Assembly (NCBI GenBank): GCA_905221605.1
Contig: CAJNDS010002168.1
Location: 1,303,431 to 1,367,430, forward strand
DNA length: 64,000 bases
Direction: 5' to 3'
DNA from: Symbiodinium natans
Lineage: Eukaryota > Sar > Dinophyceae > Suessiales > Symbiodiniaceae
Shown: positions 25,001 to 36,700 of the stretch, piece after piece
How positions within the stretch are numbered: position 1 is the first letter of the stretch
Layout of the letters: each line of letters begins with the position of its first letter
The notes under the pieces: model-generated
Database searches by the model: none
What the model was told of the DNA's origin: nothing
The model's input: only the letters and a program-made list of their open reading frames with translations
Made by a program: the position numbers and the translations under genes

Positions 25001-28000
25001 CATAGCAACTCTGGAAGACACGCCTCACACGCTGCGCCCCAAACCTAGACCTGACACCAAGTAGAGAAGTGTGCATATAATGTACACAATATTATATATA
25101 TATATATATACATGGGTCTATATGTGTATATTCATTTGCAGACTTGCAGATGTGTATATATATATATATGTGTATACACATATACATATGTATTTACACA
25201 TATACATATATATATATATATATATAGAAACAGATAAGGCTACCTCACCACGACGACCGTCACCACGTCGGCGGCGAGCTCAGGTCCAACATTTTCCTCT
25301 TTTTTTTTGGGGGGGGGGGGGGGGTGGGGTGATGGATTCAGGATTTCGGGTTTAGGGTTTGAGGCCCTAGGGTTGGGTTATTCCCAAGCTTCCCAAACAC
25401 ATCTCGAATGTGGGTTCTCGTTCGTCACGAGGGGGGTGTGTGGGGTGGAGTCCCAGGGGGCCTGTGGAGGTAAGTTTGAAGCAGAGGGGTCGACCCTAAC
25501 TTGGGCAATTGCCGCTTGCTCGTAACCCTACAAATGAGTGTCGATGAAGATTCAAGTAGGGGGTGGGGGGGGGTCTAGGGTTTAGGGTTTAGGGGTGCGC
25601 CCATGATCTGGGTCTCTCAGCAGGAGCCTCGTCAAGCGCGACCAGCTCGACGAGCTCGACGCCCACCACCAGCGCAGGAGAGACCACGAGCACCGCGACG
25701 ACAACCACCGGTGCCTTGCGCGGCAAAGGGTTTAGGGTTTAGGGTTCAGGGTTTAGGGTTTAGGCCCCCCTGAGCCCTCAGCCTTCTGCCGGTATCTTGG
25801 ATCGTGAGTGTTTTCGATGTGGCTTCTAAACCCAAAACTCTCAACCAGTCCTATGCCTAAGCCCTAAACCCTAAAGCCTCAAGCCTAAACCCTAAACCCT
25901 AAACCCTAAACCCTAAAGCCTAAAGCCTAAAGCCTAAAGCCTAAAGCCTAAACCCTAAACCCTAAACCCTAAACCCTAAACCCTAAACCCTAAACCCTAA
26001 ACCCCCTAAACCCTAAACCTCCACATCCGAGGCTCCCGGCCTGCTGTCAACCTGGCCCTGCATCAGCCGGCCCTGGCCTCCACAGGACCCATGTGTGTTG
26101 TTTAAAGGGTTTAGTCTTAGGGTTTAGGGTTAGGGTTTAGGGTTTAGGGTTTAGGGTTTAGGGTTTAGGGTTTAGGGTTTAGGGTTTAGGGTTTAGGGTT
26201 TAGGGTTTAGGGTTTAGGGTTTAGGGTTTAGGGTTTAGGGTTAGGGCTTGGGGCTAAGGGTTCAGGCTTTGGGGTTTACGGTTTGGAGTTTAGGGTTTAG
26301 GGTTGAGGTTAAGGGGTCTAGGCTCTAGGGTTGCTTGTTCAGGGCCCTTTTTTGAAGGACTTCCCTCGTAGAGGTTGCAGGGTCTAGGGCTTCGGGTTTA
26401 AGATCGAGACTTTCGTTTTTTTTTGAGGGTTTAGGCCATTTTTTTTTTCTGAACTTCGTCCTTGTGTGAGCTTTGATGGTTTAGTGTTTAGGGTTAGGGG
26501 CACTTTTTCAAGGGACTTCTTTGTGAACAGGTTAAGGGACTTAGTCTTTCAGAGATTCAGGAGCTTCGCCTGAGAGTTTAGGACCATGCTTTTTGCAGGG
26601 CTCCCGTTGTAGAGGTTAAGGGGTTTAGGCTTACGGTTCATGGTTTAGGGTTTAGGGTTCGGGCTGTCTTTAAAGGCATCTTTGTGTACAGATTGAGGTG
26701 TTTAGGGTTCGGGGGAGTCTGATGCCGTTAGATGTCTGTGCGTGTCTACATACACATACACATACATATACATATACTTATACCCCTGCACATACATGTA
26801 CATGTACTTTTACATACATATATATATATATATATCAAGTATTTTCTATTTATGTTTATGTCCATAATATGTCTATGTCTTTTCTTCTATTTATCTAGCA
26901 TGCTTTTGATGCCTGGGAAGGGCGTCGTCACAACGCCCAGTGGGCTCCTTGATCTCTTTCACTGTCACCTGCAACCGTGCGCATTCCGTGCGGTAGGCTG
27001 GCGCCGCACGATATTGGAGCGTTCTGCAGCAGTAGCATTAGGCTGTCGGTTTCCGTGGTGGCGCGATGTGAGGAGCTTGATGTTGAGGAAAGTTGAACCA
27101 GCCAGACCTCCCCCCAATCTTGGGCTAAACCCTAAACCGCAAACCCTAAACCCTAAACCCCTAAACCCCTAAACCCTAAACCCTAAACCCCTAAACCCTC
27201 AACCCTAAACCCTAAAGCCTAAACCCTAAACCCCAAACCCTAAACCCTAAACCGGGCGCACAGGACTCCATCAGACGCGCGCCGTGGATGGCTCCCTGAC
27301 AACCCAGCTGCTTGGACCGCCACTAGGGTGTCGAACCCGAGAGTCCCCAAGGGTTTAGGGTTGAGGGTTTAGGGTTTAGGGTCTAATTAGGGGTTAGCGG
27401 TTAGGGTTTAGGTTTAGGGTTTAGGGGCCAGATTTTCACTGGCAGTGTTGTGCGAGGGGAATTTTTGAATGAGGTCCTCTCTTACAGGCCTGCAGGAGGG
27501 GATGCAAGGCGCCCATACTTCTCCGATTCGCCATGAAGGACTAGTTTTTTCAGGTATCCCGTCCCTGAAACCAAAACGAGCAACCTCCTGACCCATTCCT
27601 GCATGAAGTCACGAGGACCCCTTCAAACCTTACCTTGAGCAACCTTTATTGCCCATCACGAAGAGAAGAGTGCCTCCATTCTTGGTAACCCTAAACCCTA
27701 AACCCTAAACCCAAACCCCGGACCCTAAACCCGAAACCCTAAACCCGAAACCCTAAACCCTAAACCCTAAACCCTAAGCCCTAAACCCTAAACCCTAAAC
27801 CCGAATTTGAGGTGCAAGGTCTTGCTCGTTCTCATGAGGAAGTCACATAGGAGTTCTTTGGGAAGATGCTTTTTTGGGTACTCTAATTTCTAAGAAACAG
27901 CTACAACATGACGATATGTTTTCGGTACTATATTTCCCAAGAAACAGCTTAAATTGCAATTTTTGCTGGGGTTCCAAGCCTCGGACTTCACCAGTACAAC

Positions 28001-30673
28001 CCGTTAAGGGAGTCTGTCAGGGCCCGAGTTTTCTAGGACCCTTGTTCCTAGCCTCATTTCAAGGAAAGAGTGGGGCAGTGTAGGGGGTATATAAGGGTTC
28101 CCCAATCAAGGGCCCATCTTGAGGGACCATGTATCTACGCTTAAGAACTTCCTTCCCTACCAAGAACAATTAAGGGCCGCACGTGGTTTCGGATTCAGGG
28201 CTTTAGGGCGCTAAGGGCTTGTAATCTTCGGGCAACGAAAATCTAGATGACAAAGACCCCTCTTTTTGAGGGACTCCGTTCGAGATTGTTCTTAAAAGAG
28301 CAAGGGCGCATGTAATTTCGACCAACCCCAAAAGGTGAGCCAAAAAGCTGCCTACTGCTGCACTGTCTGGAGTCTAGGTAGGCCGCGGGGATATGTTTAT
28401 AAACCTAAACCCAAACCCCAAACCCCAAACCAAAAACCCTAAACCCTAAACCCTAAACCGCAGCACTATATTCTCCCTTGTCGATATAAGAGCCTTTTAT
28501 TTTGGAATGTTTGTCAGCAGGGTTTACGGGCCATCCTAGCAATAGTACCTGTTGCTCCCCTTTCTTCGTGCCAGGCTGCCTTATCATTACCCCCTCAACC
28601 GGATAGGATTTGCTCTTGCTCCCTAAACCCTAAACCCTAAACCCTAAACCCTAAACCCTAAACCCTAAACCCTAAACCCTGAACCCTGAACCCTGAACCC
28701 TGACCCTAAACCCTAAACCCTAAACCCTAAACCCTAAACCCTAAACCCTAAACCCTAAACCCTAAACCCTAAACCCTAAACCCTAAACCCTAAACCCTAA
28801 ACCCAAGTTGCTGTGGTCGAGCCTAGATGTATAAAGTCTGAAGGTGGTCTTCCTTGTCGGGAGACCAGACACCCTGGCTTTGGGTGGACCTTCGCGGACC
28901 TTTGGACCACGAGAGAGAGTTTTGGGACATCGGGGTTGAGGGTATAGGGCTTAGGGTTTAGCAGGTAGCGGGTTTAGGTGTATCTGTGTGGCCCTACGAC
29001 GTCTGATGCAAGGAGGTTCAGGGTAGAAGTGGCCCAAACTCAATTTTCTTAAAATCCCTAAATGCGCCTCAAACTTGGGATGTCCCCCTTATACGAATAG
29101 TCCTTAATGGGGGTTATAGTACTCCCCAGTATCATCCCTGCTTTGGACTACTAGCATAAGGGGAACATCCCAACCCTAAACCCTGAACCCCAGTAAGGGT
29201 GGTTGAAAATCTATTGGCGCGGGGGGGGGGGGGGGGGGGGGGGGGGCGGGGGGCGAGGTACATATTCCCTATCACATGCCCAATAAACCCTTAAGCCTAA
29301 ACCCTACACCCTAGACCCTAAGTTAGTATGTAGGGACCATGTTTGACGATGATATTTCATCATGTAAGATCATGCAATATACTTGAATTTTCTGTAATTT
29401 GAACGACAGGGCGTGATTCTAATCTTGGCGGGTTCAGTCGGCAACAAATTTTGATTCAGGACTGTAATGAAATATAGCCGACTTTAAAGTATAATGTAAC
29501 ACAATCATTACATCTATGCTGAGAGAGAGAGAGAGAGAGAAAGAGCAAGACATATACATAAACAAATTCCTATCTGTCTATCTATCTAGCTATCTACCTT
29601 TACTTGCGAACACACAGAGACATATATACATATATATATATATATGTACACACACACATATATATATGTATGTATGTATATATGTGTATATGTATATATA
29701 GATTCACACACACCCATGCAGACATGTGTATATATATATATGTATGCATGTATACATATGTGCACGAGCACATATAACATGAACTTGCACATATATACAT
29801 ATATATATATGTATTTATAGATAGATACATGTACATGTATGTACGTGTTGTTGGCTTAGAGAATTCCAGCATTGTTCGGGTCGCTTCTGGGCGTCCGGGT
29901 ATCCCTCTAAGGACGCCATGACGTCTCCGAAGTGATCATCTCCTGGGGTGCTGAGTTCCCTGCAGAGTTCCGCATAGAGGCGGCCCGGGTTCGTGAGGGT
30001 TTGGGGTTTAGGGTGTAGGGTGTAGGGTTTAAGGTTTGGGGTTTAGGGTTTAGGAGCAGACTTTGTGAGCAAGCTCAGAATGCTTGGAGAGACAGGGCCT
30101 GGTTTTACGAGTTCCTCTTCAGATCCCCGGCGAGAGATCCCACGACCCCGAGAGGTACCATTTCCGTTTTAGGGGTGGGTTCACTTGTAAACAACCCTGC
30201 TGACTGCATTCCTTATTCCTTGGTTGCAGCCTGCACCTTAAACCCTCATTGCAGGAAGCGGGGCCTAAACCCCAAAGCCGAAACCCTAAACCCTAAATCC
30301 TAACCCAGTTTGGTGTTGCCAGGGACAGGGCTGAGGGTGCTCAACAACGAGAGCTTCGGCAGAGATGCTGTAGCTGACCTGTGCACACAACCCCAAGAAT
30401 GCGCACGCGTGTACATCTGTCTATGTACATATATATATATACATATGTATACATATACACGATATGTTTTCCGATTAAGATATGTGTGTATATTTATGCA
30501 CATACATTCATACATATGTTCATACATAAATCTCCCTCTCTCTCTATATATATATATATACACATGGCTGGATATCAACACAAGATGTATTCATACTTTA
30601 TCTCTCTATATGTATATACCTACGTTGCGTAGACGTATTCATAATACGTATACATACATTCTACATATATACG

Positions 30674-30708
<35 letters not shown>

Positions 30709-33700
30709 TTATATTGATGTTGAACTTATATTTCTATACATAGATGCATCTTCATACATGCACACCCGTGCCTCGTGAACAGCCCTGTGAATCTCCCAGG
30801 CGGGTTACAGCGCAGCCGCCTGGTCCCCAGTAGCCACGGCCGCAGGGCAGGCGAACAGCGAGGCGCCGTCTGTTTGGCTTGGAGCTGCCGGCTTGTAGGA
30901 GTTCAGGAGTTAGGGGCTTAATCCCAAACCCGAACCCTAAACCCTAAACCCTCTACGTGGCTGATGGGGTTGGGTTGCATGGGCAGAGTGTAGCTATTCA
31001 GGCTCAGGGCTTGGGGTTGAGGAGCTACGTTTGCTGCCAACCCATACGGGAGTTGCGAGATAAGGGGGTACTTACGGGGTTCCCATAAGAATGATGATCG
31101 TATTTTGGTATATACTTTGAGTAGTACCCAGATCAAGAGACTCTAAACCCTAAACCCTAAACCCTTAACCCTAAACCCGCAACCCTACGTGCAGGCTCTC
31201 GGAGTTTGGGAGTTTGCGCAAACGTGGTGAACAAAAGCAGGAGGGCCACGCATCTCGCAGCACTCTGCGAGATCCAAGCCCTTTGAAACCTCAAAGCAGG
31301 TTCAGGGGGTTCAGGGGTTTTGGGGTTTTAGGGTTTAGGTTTTAGGGTTTAGGGTTTTAGGGTTTTGGGGTTTAGGGTTGTTGGGGGTTTTGGGCCAGTT
31401 TAGGGGGATTTAGGGCAGTGTCGGGGTTTTAGGGCAGTTTTGGGGGTCTATAAGGCAGTTGAGGGTCATCCTACCCCCTGCCCAAAACTGCGCAGCCGCT
31501 CGTGCGGCGTTGCAGGTGCGGGTGGTCTTCAACCCAGTGAACCTCCAGTTCCTGCGCATCCTCTGTCCCTCGGGACAGAAGAGCTGAGGGGGGGTTTGGG
31601 GTTTAGGGTAACCCTAAACCCTAAACCCTAAACCCTAAACCCTAAACCCTAAACCCTAAACCCTCGGTGCGGGGCTGTTCGATTGTTGGTCAACTATGCT
31701 CCTCACCTCCAAGTTTTTTGTCCGATGTCGCGCCCCCGTCTCCTGGGCCTGGTCCGTGCCTAAACCCTAAACCCGAAACCCGAAACCCTAAACCCTCAAC
31801 CCTAAACCCTCAACCCTCAACCCTACCACCCTAAACCTTAAACCCTCAACCCTCAACCCTCAACCCTAAACCCTAAACCCTAAACCCTAAACCCTAAACC
31901 CTAAACACCCTGAACCGCCGGACCGAGGTACCAACCTGGGGTCCTCCAGCAGGTGCAGCATCCGGGAATTGGAGGCCGAGGGGAGGGGGGGGGGGGGGGG
32001 GGGGCGGTGAGGGAGTTTAGGGTTTAGGGTTTAGGGTTTAGGGTTTAGGGTTTCGGGTTTCGGGTTTAGGGTTTAGGGTCCTCTTGGCTTGAGCAACTTA
32101 AGCTGGGGTGCTGGAGGCGTTTGGGCGGTTGGGGTTTTGTGATTAGTTTAGGAGTCAGGGATTTGAAGATGATTTGGGTTTCAAGTTTCAAGAGTCTTGG
32201 TCATAATGCATGTTGTATGGCGGGGATAGCCACAGGCCAGCGCCGGCAAGAAGCCCGTTTAGGGGGCATGGGAGGTGCTACTGATCAACACGCAAGTCTA
32301 GGAATCTCGGCACGCGGTGGCTTTTTCCAGTATCGCAGAAACCCTATTTTCCGCTCACCCCAAACAGTGCCGCCCAAACCCTGCAGCCCGCATGCTTCTC
32401 ACGAAGGGAAGCAGCTGCCACAACCCGGACACATTATCAAGCGCAACCCAACCTGCGCACTTTAAGACCCCCAAACCCTAGGCCCTATAAACCCTATAGA
32501 CCCCAAACCTTGCAGATCCCGAAAGCTCCATGAAGCCCTACAAACCCATAAACAGTCCTCCTCCTGCCCTTTCTAAGGGTAGTTCCAGTACAGGGCCCTT
32601 AATATGGTCCCTTACCCCCCGTAAAGGGTTCTGAAATATGGGCCCTTGAGTCGTCTAGGGTAGGTAAGGGGTACCCTTTTTAGGGCCCATACCAAGGGAG
32701 CATGCAAACCCGAAACCCTAAACTCTAAGCCCTAGACCCTAAGGCCCTAGGACTTCAACCCTCAGACCCTAAACCCTGAGACCCTAAGACCCTAACACCC
32801 TAAGACCCCAAGACCCTAAACCCGACCTTAAGACCCTCAGACCCTAATGCCCTAAGACCCGAAGGCCCCAAGACCCTAAGACCCTAAGACTAAACCCTAA
32901 ACCCTAAACCCTAAACCCTAAACCATATAACCCTAAATGTTAAACACGAATTTGGGAATCGGACCCCCATTGTTCAGCACGAATTTGGGAATTTGATCCA
33001 TTTCGGCCCTCCTGACCCCTTGACCCCCCCCATTGTTCAGCACGAATTTGGGAATTTGATCCATTTTGGCCCCTCTGACCCCTCTGACCCCCCATTGTTC
33101 AGCACGAATTTGGGAATTTGATCCATTTTGGCCCCTCTGACCCCGATTGTTCAGCATTTGGGAATTTGATCCATTTTGGCCTTTCTGACCCCTTTGACCC
33201 CCAGGTGTTTAGGGCTTCAGGGCCTCAAGGCTGGTGTTTAGGGTTTCAAGGCCTCATGGCCTGGTAGGGTTTTGGGGTTTCAAGGCTTCACGGCCTGGTG
33301 TTTAGGGTTTCGGGGCCTCAAGGCCTGGTGTTTAGGGTTTCAAGGCCTCACAGCCTGGTGTTTAGGGTTTCAGGGCCTCAAGGCCTGGTGTTTAGGGTTT
33401 CACGGACTCACGGCCTGGCGTTTAGGGTTTCAGGGCCTCAAGGCCTGGCGTTTAGGGTTTCAGGGCCTCAAGGCCTGGTGTTTAGGGTTTCAGGGTGTCC
33501 AGGCCTGGTGTCTAGGGTTTCAAGGCCTCACTGCCTGGTGTTCAAGGTTTCAGGGTCTCAAGGCCTGCTGTTGAGGGTTTCAAGGCTCACGGCCTGGTGT
33601 TTAGGGTTGCAGGGCCTCAAGGCCTGGTGTTGAGGGTTTCAAGGCCTCACCTGGTGTTTAGGGTTTCAGGGCCTCAAGGCCTGGTGTTTGGGGTTTCAAG

Positions 33701-36700
33701 GCCTCACGGCCTGGCGTTTAGGGCTTCAGGGCCTCAAGGCCTGGTGTTTAGGGTTTCAAGGCCTCACGGCCTGGTGTTTAGGGTTTCAGGGCCTCAAGGC
33801 CTGGTGTTTAGGGTGTTTAGGGTTTCAGGGCCTCAAGGCCTGGTGTTTAGGGTGTTTAGGGTTTCAGGGCCTCAAGGCCTGGTTGGTGTTTAGGGTTTCA
33901 AGGCCTCACGGCCTGGTGTTTGGGGTTTCAAGGCCTCAAGGCCTGGCGTGGCTTGTGTTAAGTGCTTGGTACTACGCCGTAATTGTTTTGTGTATTGGTG
34001 CATCCGAAGAGAAAATAATTAACCTTGTATTTTCTGAATGTTATGGGATTCTTTTGGCGGGTGGGTTTTTTTCCGTTACCTACACACACTGCGGGCCTAG
34101 TAAATGCTCGAACTTGAGATGCTGAACCCTAAGCCCTAAACCCTAAACCCTAAACCCTCAACCCTAAACCCTAAACCCTAAACCCTAAACCCTAAACCCT
34201 AAACCCTAAACCCTAAATCCTAAACCCTAAACCCTAAACCCTAAACCCTAAACCCTAAACCCTAAACCCTAAACCCTAACCATAAACCCTGACCCTAAAC
34301 CCTAAACCCTAAACCCCAAACCCCAAACCCTAAACCCTAAACCCTCAACCCTGAGACCCTTGGGAGGTGTTCAACTCTGGCCCACCCCAGTCGACCACGA
34401 CGCAGGCTACAGTGCCCCAGCTTGCAAGGCTCCACCCAGGGGCCCCCCCAACACGCCTCGTAAACCCTGGTCCCTAGTTTAGGGCTTAGGGTTTAGGGTT
34501 TAGGGTTTAGGGTTTAGGGTTTCTCATATAGTTCTTCGTAGAACGTGGCATATTCTAGAACCGCCTAAACCAGGTCAGCTCAGAATGCGGACGCAATAGC
34601 AACTACCCGAAATTGCCCATAATCCTAAACCCTAGAATAACCTGCATGACTTTAAATCAGGAAGAGGCACGTGAATTATTGCGCATTTGCGTGTTTTTAA
34701 GGTGCGAGGATATCCCAAATAAACCCCCACAGGCCGTTGGCCTAGGCTTCGATTGTACCCTCTAAACCCCAAACCGTAAACCCTAAACCCTCAACCCTCC
34801 ACACCCTTTCGGGCCTTAGGGTGTTTGGCTTGAGGTTGCAAGCACTGCCGGATCAACCGCCACCACCACCATCACCACCACCATGGAGGCCACCACCAGC
34901 CACACGGCCTGGGTTGGAAGTTATGAACTAATGTGTGGGGTTTAGGGTTTGGGGTTTGGGGTTTAGAATTTAGGCCTAAGGGCTCAGGGCTTGGGGCTTA
35001 GGGTTTTTAACCCTCCTTAAAGCCCTAAACCCTAAACCACAGGAAGCTTGAAACTTCTATTTGTCCAGGTTATGGTAACATTCAATAGGGGCCCAACAAA
35101 CCACATAAACATAAGGATCCTACAAACAGGGCAGGGTTTTTCGAAATCCCCCGTTTTCCCCAATAGTAGGGTCCTTATGTTAAATGGAGGGGCCTTAAGA
35201 ATTAGAACATGGTTTTGGAGCTATGATGGTATATTTACAAAGGGGCCCTAAGGGAATACTACTAGTAATTCTTCCGACCCCTTATATACTTGGCCCTTAA
35301 AGGGGTTCCTATACAGTAGCTTCAGGGCCCAAGTATATACTATATGGGTGGTTGTCAAAATTATAGTCTTAGTGCCTTTTTGGATCACCCCAAAACCATA
35401 TAGGTACACAAAACCCTGTTCTAAGTATTCCGACCCCTCTTGTGGTTTTTCGGGCGGGCCCCTATTCAACCCAGGCGAGGGCCAGCCGTCCACGACGACC
35501 TCAATCTCCACAGATGCCGGTCCTTGGGCTTCTAGGGTTTAGGGTTTAGGGTTCAGGGTTTAGGGTTTAGGGTTTAGGGTTTTGACCTGCCCTGGGTTCA
35601 GGGGCTTCCCCCCTGGTCCTTAGTAGGGAGTGAGGGAAGTAGGGCCCTACATAGACCCTTTAAGGGATTCTATAGGGCACACTTATTCCCTCATTCCCTA
35701 CTAAGGGCCAGCCCGGTGTTGTGGTTTAGGGTGGAGGGTTGAGGGTTCTACGGTCTTGGGCGCCTTCCCGCGCAGCGGCCGAAGATCTCAAGATCATGTG
35801 GCAACCCTAAACCCTAAACCCTAAACCCTGAACCCTAAACCCATAAACCCTAAACCCTAAACCCTGAACCCTGAACCCTAAACCCTAAACCCTAAAACCC
35901 CGGAACCCTGAACCCCTAAACAAGCCATGCTCGGAGACGCGAAGGTTCCCAGAATGCTTCCGCGACGACCACTACCATCACCACCACCCTTGCTCCGAAT
36001 GTTGCGCTCAGGAGAGGTTGCAACTCAGGGTTCAGGGTTTAGGGTTTAGGGTTTAGGGTTTGGGGTTTAGGGTTAGGGTTTGGGGTTTGGGGTTTAGGGT
36101 TTAGGGTTTGGGGTTTAGGGTTTACGGCTTATGGGTCAAGCTCCCAGAGCCTTTGGGGGCAGTCGCCTCATGAGAGCCCCGGAAGATTTACTTTAAGTCG
36201 GCGCGAATTAATCGGAGCAAGCAGCCTCTGATAACCTTGAACTCTTACTTTCTTACCCTGTCAGCCTCACATGCTGTTTTTAATAATTTTAATACATCCT
36301 GAAGTCCTTAGAGTTTGTTGGACCCTGCCTTTTCTTTCAGGCGTACGGGATATGCTTCAGAAAGCAACCGCGCTAAATCGCTTCCCCCTTGTATTAAACG
36401 CCCCCCCTGATTATAAAAACACCTTCGGGAAAATCCTGCCGAAACCGACCCCACCTTTTAAGCCCCTTTTTCCGACTTGTGGGGGGGCGTTCAGAGCCTC
36501 AAAAACTTTCAAACCAATCTAAACCCTATCCCAAGAGATGGCACATGGATAAACAGATCCCCCTAATACCAAAAACATATTTCGAGTTTCAGTTTCTATT
36601 TGGGGGGGGGGAGGGGGGAGGGGGGCCCCCGTTTAACAATAGGGGGAAGGGATTACAGCTAGACTAAGTAGAAGCTTAAGTAAGTAGAAGCTTGGAATTC

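Larger units (their letters stand above)
31975..34366. other. 2.4-kb intron with minisatellites
   Basis: It holds a poly-G run (31983-32004), TTTAGGG (32013-32080), a 114-codon + open frame (32121-32465) with no recognisable family, a hairpin-prone CCCTTAATATGG..GGTAAGGGG region (32590-32700), a CCCTAAGA array and two minisatellites listed separately. Confidence 0.55.

Noticed and set aside
31195-31277. Exon ending ..[12 protein letters not shown], resembling the last F5/8C strand
   Set aside because: The exons at 31516 and 31953 supply that strand with correct phase; two ends so close together are unlikely.
32121-32465. 114-codon protein with stop, possible terminal exon
   Set aside because: The domain 3 end and the following linker join in phase across this intron, and the frame has no family resemblance.
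33272-34125. Leu/Gly/Phe repeat protein ([10 protein letters not shown] units)
   Set aside because: Three + frames stay open across the minisatellite. It lies between two phase-matched exons and so is intronic.
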